Shown here piece by piece: positions 56,401 through 64,000 of a stretch of 64,000 nt of DNA; the stretch's first letter is position 1, and every line of letters starts with the position of its first letter. Origin of the DNA: Asterella californica (taxonomy: Eukaryota; Streptophyta; Marchantiopsida; Marchantiales; Aytoniaceae); NCBI GenBank assembly GCA_036924285.1, contig JAYKYS010000016.1, positions 3,286,001 through 3,350,000 on the forward strand, read 5' to 3'. Made by a program: the position numbers and the translations under genes. The notes under the pieces were generated by a model. The model worked only from the letters and a program-made list of their open reading frames with translations, was not told where the DNA came from and ran no database searches.

Positions 56401-56524
56401 GCATGATGGGAAAACATGACCCTCGACCATTCTCTCCAGATTCTGGCAGCAAGACTTCTACAACTCTCTTCTAAGTTCAGGAAGAAGAAAGAATAGGCTG
56501 CTATGGGTCGCACAGAAGACCCGT
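53411..56524 (-). mobile_element. Segment X, long copy with degraded coiled-coil ORF
   Basis: 3.1 kb whose deleted copy is 42196-43347. The minus strand from 55966 to 53658 is mostly open in shifting frames. First part: MHPRGLVLPAAELVEVKPFI, LGLDFFLWDWNLADQGLPEE. Then a low-complexity basic/acidic region, then a coiled coil (EDQKKVEALEVNLRTTEK, QLRKSNQELQARLQQRD) and FRYLGRQIERVKTLYGLL, then an acidic tail. Two in-frame TAG codons interrupt the coiled coil. The layout resembles plant proteins annotated as putative gypsy-type transposon, but I cannot confirm a family. It may be an accessory ORF of a Tat-like element. Confidence 0.5.
53658..55866 (-). pseudogene. X protein, frameshifted coiled-coil ORF
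   Basis: Frames 55866-55516, 55651-55433, 55372-54887, 54871-54524, then the coiled coil 54550-54247 with TAG at about 54376 and 54306, 54245-53967 and 53957-53658. They follow each other on one strand with small overlaps, as expected of one long gene broken by single-base indels. Both TAG codons sit where CAG (Gln) fits the heptads (QRD*E, KTL*EAVEAQ). Function unknown; predicted to self-associate through the coiled coil. Confidence 0.5.
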
Positions 56525-57540
56525 AACAGACCCTCACGTCTTCTCCCGCATTCTGCCAGTCTTTCTAACCTTCTAGTCTCTCTAGGAAGATGTGGATTTG
56601 AGAAGCTCGGAAGATCGGGAGGCACAGACCTGGTTCCCAACTTTCAACTTCTCGAAAGAAAAAACAACTCACCAAGTCACTCAAGATTCGTACCAAGCCT
56701 CTCTTAACACAAAAGCAAATCCAATCCAATCTTGATACGAATTACACACAGTCGTCTTCCGAAGACTTCAGACATCCAGAAGCGTCTTCTGAAGATGTTC
56801 AGGTTTCAGAAACGTCTTCCGAAGATGTTCAGATCTTCCGAAGCGTCTTCTGTCGAGGGATTCGGGAATAGAGGGGCGGTAGGGTAGGGAAATTTAAGGA
56901 TCAAACAGAGATCGAATTTGAGAACGACGGACAAGGAAGCTCGATAACAGCTCGAGAAGAAGCGAGAAGATGACTATCAAAAATTGGTCAACTCTTCCGC
57001 GCCCAGTTCCACAGAAGGAAAATGCAGGATGGAGAAAACGATCGAGGGGTTTCCTACAAACAACCAAGGAAGCGCGGGGGATACTAAATAAGAGGTGAGA
57101 AGCGGTGCGAAGGGAAGAGAATATGAGAAGAACCTCAAACAGTCTTCTGCCTGCTTCCCGTAGTGCCTTCAGTCTTCTACGCGCTTCCGGCTCCACCTCA
57201 GCTCCAACGCGACCCCACAGAGCTGCTTCTATCGTCAATCTTGTGTTATGCCCTGCTGCTTCTTGATCGATCAGGGCTCCACCTCCGATTCTTCTTCAAT
57301 CACTTCAATGTCTGCTTCCGAGAATCTACAGGAGACTCCTTTAGCTCGGTAGTGCTTCCTACTCTCAGAAATTCGTCCTCGCCTTCTCTCTAGCTGCAAT
57401 TAGATCCTTGTTGTCCATGATTTCACTCTGCTGGTCCTCCTCACTCAACTCGGTACCTCCTAATCGATCTTCTGCGCTAATGTCTTTGATGCGGGAAGCA
57501 TGTGACGATTCTGCGCTAATGCGCTTATCCCGTATCTTCT
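56525..57540 (-). mobile_element. LTR piece, inverted relative to 43646-44620
   Basis: Reverse complement of 43646-44620: for example the minus strand carries RRLKALREAGRRLFEVLL, where plus at 43969 has RRLKALREADRRLFEVLL. Joined to segment X at 56524 after CAGAAGACCCGT. About 12 kb separates the two arms. Confidence 0.6.
56754..56850. repeat. GTCTTC/GAAGAC cluster 1
   Basis: Four GTCTTC and one GAAGAC in 97 bp, several as CTTCYGAAG near-palindromes. Similar cluster at 44300-44380 in the inverted arm. Confidence 0.9.
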
Positions 57541-57913
57541 TACGCAATTAAGGGTTCTTCGACCTACCTGACCTACCTACTACTTTGAGCTACCTTGTAG
57601 GTACACCTACCCTCCTACTAGGTGGTACGTGGTTGACATCTATGCAGTCGCGGTCGCTGTCGCTGTCTTTTGGAAGACACGCGTCTTCCGTCTTCCGTCT
57701 TCCGTAGACCTGGTCGGGAAGACGTCTTCTCGGAAGATGTCCTTCTTCCGTCTTTGGAAGAAGTCGACTTCTTACAAAAAGTTCTTAAGACCATCTTTCT
57801 TCTAAGCAAGATGTATTCTTAAGCAACAAGGTTATTTCAATTACACGGACATGTGATTAACTTCAAAAATTTCAAAAATTCGTACATCCTGTAAATTGTG
57901 GGCACCACAACAG
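57541..57913. other. Right end of composite block
   Basis: Contains GTC-repeat DNA and ends GTGGGCACCACAAC before the gag relic resumes at 57914. On the minus strand the end reads TGTGGTGCCCAC, which mirrors the LTR end GTGGGCACTCA at 52104, so it may be the outer LTR terminus of a very long (5.8-kb) LTR. No gene. Confidence 0.35.
57673..57729. repeat. GTCTTC/GAAGAC cluster 2
   Basis: Six copies in 57 bp: GAAGAC at 57673 and 57718, GTCTTC at 57683, 57690, 57697 and 57724. Includes CGTCTTC in three tandem 7-bp steps and the 12-bp palindrome GAAGACGTCTTC. Confidence 0.92.
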
Positions 57914-58098
57914 CTTAGTGTTCGCGGTTGACACAGGGGTTGTCATCACGGAGGTCCATTGAGGTTCCAGCGGAGGTTCCAGTGGAGATCAAGCTGTAGT
58001 AAGCAGTGAGTTCACATGGAGTGGTGTGAGGTGTCAACCAGTAGCGCCGGTCTCATCTGCGGAGGACATCAATTCAGACGAGCACGTGGTTAGAGAGC
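57914..58098 (+). pseudogene. Gag N-terminal relic, right flank of composite insertion
   Basis: Second copy of 42005-42195 (FAVDTGVVITEVH... in decayed frame), direct orientation. Too long for a normal target-site duplication. Joined to an inverted gag piece at about 58103. Confidence 0.6.
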
Positions 58099-58102
58099 TA
58101 TT

Positions 58103-58441
58103 GACACATGAACTCGCAGGTGCTACATCATCCGAAACTGCGCCAGTAGTGATAGAAACGTGGTTGTGAGACCAATGTTGTCTCCACAACTCAATTTCAC
58201 GTTGTAAGCTCGCTTGAACTCATGGTAATCGTCCATTGACGGTCCCTCCAAGTGCTGGAACAAACCCTTCCACGTCATGAAGGGTGTGTACAACTGTGGG
58301 TTCCGCATATGTTGCAGATTGCACCAACTGTTGAACTCCTGGATGAAGTCATCCAACTCAATGATACTTATCGTACCCGAGTATCTTATTGGGGGCTCTT
58401 CGTGACCCCATAGATCTCGTCCATGTCCCACAACAACGGTG
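58103..58441 (-). pseudogene. Gag capsid piece, inverted, copy 2
   Basis: Minus-strand frame with LDDFIQEFNSWCNLQHMRNP, YTPFMTWKGLFQHLEG and DDYHEFKRAYN, the same as 13434-13770 on the plus strand. The flanking parts (57914-58098 and 58442 onward) are on the plus strand, so this 339-bp piece was flipped in place. Confidence 0.75.
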
Positions 58442-58558
58442 TGGTACATCCACGAGTGACGGAGTACCTACTATCAACAGTGCGTTCACTAGTAGTGGAG
58501 CAGGTAGTAGTATGAGCGAGAAACCACTAGGGTTTAACCATGTGGTTCAGTTCCTCTA

Positions 58559-58978
58559 GTGTTTGAAGAAGAACTATCAAGGTGTGCGACCGACAAGTTG
58601 AGGAGTCTGCAGGAGTTTCAACAGAAGAGTGGAGAGAACCTACGCGAGACGTTTACTCGCATGAGGTGGTTGACCAGCGTTACCCAAGGGGTGATGGAAG
58701 CACAAGCAGTTCAGTTCTGGTATGAGATACTAGATCGAGAGGTACGTAGGAGAGTCAGAGATGCGACTCTCTTTAGAGACACCACTCCGACGTTGGCGGT
58801 TGTCTTTGGTCTAGCTGAGTGGATTGAGCTCAACATGGTGGAGGAGAGAGTGGTGACTACTGGGTTCAGCAGGGAGGCACCACATGGGACGACCACCTCT
58901 TCTCGAGGATCACAGACTACACAACAACGTGATGGTGGTGATGATAAGGATCGTGCTGAACAGTCACGATCCCAGTGA
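58559..58978 (+). pseudogene. Gag C-terminal relic, copy 2
   Basis: 139-codon frame LRSLQEFQQKSGENLRETFT, QAVQFWYEILDREVRRRVRD and FGLAEWIELNMVEERV. Better kept than copy 1 (13895-14299) and closer to the family consensus. Followed directly at 59050 by the linker sequence, without the 2.4-kb LTR-like insert of unit 1. Confidence 0.65.
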
Positions 58979-59050
58979 GGTGTTGGAGGACTTGGTGGAT
59001 AGAAGCCCATGCCGTCCTTCTCTAATCAGCAGCAAGCGGGTCCTTGCTGG

Positions 59051-60019
59051 ACGTGTGAGCTAGTATGGCTATGACTCAGCGGAGATCTAGTTTAAGAACA
59101 AAGACTTTTACATCTTATGGAGGAGAAGGAGTTGACTTCGATTTCATTACTGGTGTGGAGTAGATTGAGACATCTACGACCGTGACTCGGAGACAATACG
59201 TGTCTCTGAACCACGAGGTGCATTGATGGAGTTGGATCCACAACACGGAGAGGCTATCGGAGACGTTGAGGACCACGTCTGTGATTTCTAAACAACCTAC
59301 CGATGATGTTGTGGAGTTGGAGGTATCGATATCCAGGAGTGGGGGTGATGCGAGTCGACACTCGACGTCTATGGATGAGACATCAAACTTGATGTTGGAG
59401 ACGGCTACAGTTGTTCTCCGGACCTCACTATTTTCAGTCACAGATATGAAAACATTGGGAGTAAGCTTAGCTCCAATGTTTCAGTTGGCAGCCACGCTCA
59501 ATGAGAGCGAGGATGTAGTTACCTCTAGTGCTGAGGTGGTTCAACGAGAGACGGTAGATGTGTCATGGAGTCGAGGATCAAGACATCTATCAATGGTACT
59601 TGGCAAGTGGCGGCTGCTAGGTTAGATGAGTTACCAGCTAGGCCGGTGATTGATTGTGCTGGTTTGGCACCGGGTGTGGTGTTGTTGGGAGAAGTTGTAT
59701 CTTCTCTTTGGTGACACCTTCAAGGAAGGTGTATCGATCATAGATAGTCTTGTTAGACTCTGGAGTCCAACCGTTGATGTTGAAGAAGACTGTATGTATT
59801 AGTTTGGGTCTGAGGAAGTCTGAGGTGGAGAGATGCACATTCCAATTGCATACATCGCTAGCAAGACCAGGGGATACAACAGCTCTACACATGACATGCG
59901 AGATGCTCACAATGAGAGTTCCATCAGATCATCCCACAGATGAGTCCTATGTCATCGTTACGGCCGTGGAGTCTTATGATGTGTTGGTTGGGGGTGTTGT
60001 GTTCGTGATCGAGTATTGA
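59051..60019 (+). pseudogene. Gag-protease linker and retropepsin relic, copy 3
   Basis: Frames 59266-59625 (linker) and 59750-60019 (LDSGVQPLMLKKTVCISLGL ... VESYDVLVGGVVF). The protease frame is longer and less damaged than at 17483. DSG is conserved. A stop separates it from the 60068-60358 continuation. Confidence 0.6.
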
Positions 60020-60067
60020 GCGGAGATAACATCTTATAGATCAGACTGATAGTCTGGTGAAAGACAA

Positions 60068-60358
60068 ATGAGTCGCTTATCAGTGCGGTTTAGTGCTAGA
60101 GTTGAGACAACAGAACCTACACGAGAGACAATGACATCCGTTTTAGGGTTTAGTTCGGTCATCACTTGGCCGAGCGAGTTGCTAGAAGACAATGCTCATG
60201 CGAAGAATACTCCGGTCTTTGAGGAGGTGCGAGACATGCCTAGCATGACTAAGATAGTACAATGTGTCTTGGATCATCTGTCTTGGATGTTCCACTCTAG
60301 AGTTCAAGTGGAGAGTTGCAGCAGTATGTTGTGTCGACACATATCTGGACCCCTGTAA
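60068..60358 (+). pseudogene. Retroelement protease-distal relic, copy 3
   Basis: 96-codon frame equivalent to 18-308 and 17842-18132 (SRLSVRFSARVETTEPTRET, WPSELLEDN, DMPSMTKIVQCVLDHLSWMF). Ends at TGTAAAAG just before LTR sequence, as in the other units. Confidence 0.5.
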
Positions 60359-60885
60359 AAGTCCATTTGGTCAAAGGGACAATGGGTGGTAATTAACTCA
60401 AGAAGAAAATCTAAGGTACACAAAAATTGACGGATCTCTTCTTATCACATCAGAAGATGTCATCCTCAACAAGAAGACAGTGGGACTGTAAGTATGTGTT
60501 TGATCTTCTCCTTCATATACTACAAGCAGGGATGGTTTGTTAGTCGGGATCCGGACTAGAAGCTTGTCAGGAAGATTTATTTCTCACTTTCTCTCTCATT
60601 TTATTATTTTCTCTTCTTCCCTCCTCTTCTCTTATCTTCCCATCTTCATTCTATCTTCTACCCGGTTGCAGAAGCCTTGTGTGAGTAACAGTGGATGTGA
60701 GTGTCTTTGTAGTGCTGCCAGAAGACTTCAAGCTGTGTGGTTGTGTCGGTTAGAAGAAACTTCTGGGCAAAATCAGTGTGTTTGTGAGTTGTACAAATCT
60801 TAGAAGTTAGAACCGTGTAACTAGTGTAAATCTTCTTGGAAACAAAATCTTTTATGCTACAATGGTATAAAGGAGAAATCATGAG
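60359..60885 (+). mobile_element. LTR relic, copy 3
   Basis: Homologous to 309-930 and 18133-19440 but with an internal deletion of several hundred bases at about 60727 (AGAAGACTTCAAGCTGTGTGG joins parts that are far apart in unit 2). Confidence 0.5.
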
Positions 60886-61054
60886 ACATTACAAGAATAA
60901 ACTCCTCCCAAGTAGCTCCATGAACTCGAATGATCTTTCTCACATGCTCTCGTAACTCAACTACAACGACAAGCTCAAACGTTTGTACCATTTCTTTTTC
61001 TACTACTTTGTTTAGCTCCATCTCCCTCGAGTAGTACTTCAAGTACTTGGACAC
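60857..61054 (-). pseudogene. Gypsy gag N-terminal relic (minus), copy 3
   Basis: 65 codons nearly identical to 19405-19602 (KYLKYYSREMELNKV, MVQTFELVVVVELREHVRKI, HGATWEEF). Truncated like copy 2. Confidence 0.45.
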
Positions 61055-62009
61055 ATTTCTCTAATCAAACTGATCCAACAATCCCGCAACAGATTGTAAA
61101 GCTTTGGTAATCATTGTCTCTTTTCGTTCAACGATTTGCTGTAGTTGCATTATCAACGCGAATGCATCGAGCAATTATATGTCAGACTTAGTAAGTTTGG
61201 TAACTTTTGGAGCCTCATCAGAAGTGAAAACTTCATCTATGAAATGAGATAATCACTCAACGTCTATGGTTGTAAAACCACAAATGTACCTCTCACCTAA
61301 GATGTTTCACGTTGAGTTCACCAACTGTAACTATAATTTTTCTGTCTACGGATACATTGGATATATAGCTGTATAGATGTATGTGGCTTGAACAGATTGG
61401 CTCTGAATCTCAATCTTTCAACCCAAATGTTTCTCTATTTACTAGCTTCTCGTCAATCCAACCACCACAACTCTATCTATTGTAATCGAAAGATGCACTA
61501 GTGTGACATTCTCACATGTACAACTTTCAGAACTCAACCAAACTTCGTATTCATATTTGTAAACTAATCGAGTATGCACGTCTCAAGGCAATATTTTGTT
61601 CACAACATAGCACCAATGATGACGATACTTGGCAGCTCTGAAAACTTGAACATTGACTTTTGATTCATCGTGATCCCTTGCTCCTTTGTCACTTAGAGCT
61701 GAAATCAGCCCCACATCTTCACAATGTCGTCTTCTATGATGGTATGACAATCTTAGTAGCAAACTCCACTCCAATTGCTTGAAAAGAATCAAAATGTGAC
61801 AATAGATATGATTGAAAACTAGTAATATAATAATATTTATAATAATAATAATTTATTTAGAATTACTCTTTAAAAATATTAAAACGAAAGTGACACATTT
61901 AGATAACATAAGTAGTACATTTAGTGTACATTCATGGACTATATTAAGATGTCAATTTTGAGACTATGCAAAATCTCATTTTAGTGAATAGATTGATATA
62001 CTCAGTTTC
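61055..62009 (-). mobile_element. LTR/leader relic, copy 3
   Basis: Matches 19603-20552, including the GCTGAAATCAGCCCCACA segment near 61700 and the AATAATAAT tract near 61830. No genes. Confidence 0.4.
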
Positions 62010-62259
62010 TTTTGTAATGTTAATCTAATTAAAATGATTATATAAAGAAATGACTAATGACTATACAGAAAGTAGAACTATAAGGCGATTACGACTATAT
62101 CAAGGTGATTATAACGAGTAAAAACTGTATTTAATATATCATTTTGAATGTTTTCTTATAGACAAATTGATTGCAGGAGGGTAGAACAATAGCAAACGTT
62201 ACAGCGAGGGAATGTGACTACGAGGTCCGTACAGAGATCAGTTTCGTCTGTTCTTTTTA

Positions 62260-62493
62260 TTGAAATTTATGACTATTTTCAGCTTCAAATTAAAAGAACG
62301 ATCTAATCTAGACCAAACCGTACGAGAAACTTACTTCATGTCATGGAACCTTAATAACACGAATAATATACATCCAAAACGATCTTCAGAACAAGAAAGA
62401 AACAATTGGGAAACCACAAAATTCAAGTATAAATTCTTTTTCTCATTAGAGAAACTTTATTCTCGATATTCAATTATGCATTGGGGAAAATAA
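62260..62493 (+). other. Small ORF of unknown function, copy 3
   Basis: 77 codons, KFMTIFSFKLKERSNLDQTV to YSRYSIMHWGK. A one-base loss upstream (TGTTCTTTTT versus TGTTTCTTTTT) shifts the earlier part out of frame. Unknown function. Confidence 0.22.
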
Positions 62494-62654
62494 TCCAGAT
62501 GAACATATATATGTTATTACAGTATGCAAGGAAGTACTAATTAAATTAAACCCCTGCATATTTACCTCCTTCATCAGAATATGAATATGTGTGTTTAACT
62601 CGGTCTGCTGACTTGTGTCGATGAAATTAAACCCCGTCCGGTAACTCCCTCTAA

Positions 62655-62883
62655 AACATAGCACGATTTAGCAGAGTTTAGCGTGCGTCGAATAGAAGAA
62701 ACTCGTGAAAGAAACATTCGGAAGAGCTCCGCTTCTAACGTAACATCATATTCTGTTGATGATATTCGAAGGAACACTTGCATTAGCGATCTGATCAGAC
62801 GTCTGCTTCCCTTCATGGACTCCCCTATTGTATTTATTTCAGTGAATTATGAATATAAATCATTGAGATTGCTAAGACCCTAA
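62655..62883 (+). other. Exon-like open segment, unidentified, copy 3
   Basis: Plus-strand frame with RKSSASNVTSYSVDDIRRNT and CISDLIRRLLPFMD, equivalent to 21195-21407. The ATG of unit 2 reads ATA here. Unrecognised. Confidence 0.22.
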
Positions 62884-63088
62884 TCGTGAGGAAAGGCGTG
62901 CATATTATTAATTAAGTTTAGCTTACATCGTTCTTTGTATTACGAGGTCATTATTATTCTAGGAGAACGAATCGAGTGTCATAGTCGACTGCACTAGACA
63001 CCATTGATTTATAAAGTTCTTTTCTTTAAAGGATTAGAGATAATTATACAAGAATATATTTCTGTATTTCTTTTATTATCTATTCTTA

Positions 63089-63156
63089 AGATGGATAGTT
63101 GGAGATTTGAACTCCCTACGTCAGATTTCTAAACTAAGAGCGTTGTCACTTCATCT
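63089..63156 (-). other. tRNA-like sequence, copy 3
   Basis: Third copy of the 68-nt tRNA-like sequence, almost the same as copy 1 and with the B box GTTCAAATC. Confidence 0.35.
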
Positions 63157-64000
63157 AATTAAGTAAAAATGTATAATTTATAGTGAAATATATCATTCTG
63201 TTCATATGGATCTTACCTCATGTAATGTTCTAACTGTACATGAGGTGAATATACATCCTTGACTGGTAAGTATGACACACAGTGAAATATGTCTACTCAG
63301 AAAAATATGTGTATGTTAATTATTAAGTTTATCTCAAATAGTTGATTCTAGAAATGAACTTATGTGAGCACGAGTGAGAACACTAAATTTTTTAACTGCT
63401 TGTCTTTAACTGCTTGCCCGTCTAACAAAAAAGTTCACTCTTTAGATGCATATTTTATTTAGGGTGTTTCAAACTTCTCCCAGAAGTTCTGCACCCGTGT
63501 AATTTCTTTTTCCATCTCCGGAAGACAGGAATAAGCACGGGTTTATTTTATACTTGACCCTTTTGCCAAGAGAGGTTATGAAATAAATCACTGTATTAAT
63601 GTATATTTGGTTGTAGAAGTTCACTTGTACTCTTGAAAGCGCGTTTGTCGTTCTCACCTTGCTAGCATGCATATTCACCCTCTTCAAAGTTCAGAAGAGG
63701 GGGAATATACATGGTTTTTAATTATGTCTTTAACTCTTCCTCTTGGTTAGGTTATAAATTAAAGTTGAAAAACTGAAAATAATTTTACTCGTGCAAAGCA
63801 CAAACTTTAATACCAGTTGCTTATGGGTTTTCAGTAACTGCAATGACAACACTTAATCAAATAAACCAAGTGGATTTAAATTTAATAATTTAAATTTAGA
63901 TAAATAATTTAGATAACTTTGACTGTTCTCTCAAAATCCAATCGAGCACAAATCTTCTCTGTAAGTCTACGCATATTGTTGATGTATTTTTCACTATATA
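63157..64000. other. AT-rich segment, copy 3, no genes
   Basis: Matches 2076-2940 with a local replacement at 63217-63265. Nothing else recognised up to the window end. Confidence 0.35.

Larger units (their letters stand above)
17825..60050. repeat. Tandem segmental-duplication unit 2
   Basis: Second copy of the large unit, in the same orientation as unit 1. Matching blocks are 1-930 with 17825-18785, 931-5903 with 20553-25765, 5904-6390 with 31087-31567, 6391-13440 with 35134-42195, and 13770-17824 with 58441-60050. It is interrupted by a young copia element and by the 42196-57913 retroelement block, and it has an additional GDSL copy that is intact. Confidence 0.85.
60051..64000. repeat. 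Tandem segmental-duplication unit 3 (start only)
   Basis: Third copy of the unit, cut by the window end. It follows unit 2 in containing the LTR/gag segment missing from unit 1 (60.86-62.01 kb matches 19.40-20.56 kb). It then runs through the AT-rich segment with the conserved small ORF and the tRNA-like sequence. A GDSL copy would be expected beyond 64000 if the order holds. Confidence 0.8.

Noticed and set aside
56754..57729. CRISPR-like array from repeated GTCTTC words
   Set aside because: Repeats are only 6-12 bp, irregularly spaced, and the locus is eukaryotic retroelement DNA.
1..64000. Bacterial or organellar origin
   Set aside because: Spliced genes, LTR retrotransposons with plant tRNA primer sites and large tandem units indicate a nuclear plant sequence.

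Overview
This window is a repeat-dominated plant nuclear region. Evidence for a land plant: Ty1/copia and Tat/Athila-like Ty3/gypsy retrotransposons, a five-exon plant-type GDSL esterase/lipase with introns mostly of 100-300 bp, and gag/protease relics of a kind I associate with non-seed plants. A lycophyte such as Selaginella is my best guess. That is inference from protein flavour and small introns, not proof.

Layout: the window is a head-to-tail array of one large segment. The same junction sequence (AGTCTGGTGAAAGACAAATG) occurs at 1, 17825 and 60051, giving unit 1 (1-17824), unit 2 (17825-60050) and the start of unit 3 (60051-64000). Each unit runs: protease-like relic, LTR relic, AT-rich segment with a tRNA-like sequence, GDSL gene or pseudogene, 5' flank repeats of about 259 bp, a short cysteine-rich ORF region, a foldback element, a minus-strand gypsy relic, a spliced gene relic, then a plus-strand gag-protease element leading into the next unit.

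Unit 2 is 24.4 kb longer than unit 1. The excess is accounted for by a young Ty1/copia insertion (25771-31086), an extra block carrying the only intact GDSL gene (about 31568-35133), one extra 259-bp repeat, an extra LTR/gag segment (about 18.79-20.55 kb), and a 15.7-kb composite retroelement block (42196-57913), minus a 2.4-kb LTR-like insert found only in unit 1 (14386-16792).

Genes that look alive: the copia gag-pol ORF (26047-30150, minus, 1367 codons, all catalytic motifs present, LTRs differing at 2 of 289 positions, GAGCT target duplication) and the GDSL esterase/lipase (32783-34662, minus, reconstructed as 5 exons and 391 aa with Ser-Asp-His and the block residues). The other two GDSL copies are dead and share the same hairpin insertion in exon 3.

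The 42.2-57.9 kb block holds a minus-strand Tat/Athila-like gypsy with tRNA-Asp-type primer site, gag, two zinc knuckles, protease, RNase H and integrase. Its reverse-transcriptase core is missing, replaced by a transposed integrase zinc-finger fragment, and a perfect 78-bp spacerless palindrome lies where that fragment belongs. Around it are inverted and deleted copies of LTR segments, a degraded coiled-coil ORF, and an exceptional density of GAAGAC/GTCTTC motifs.
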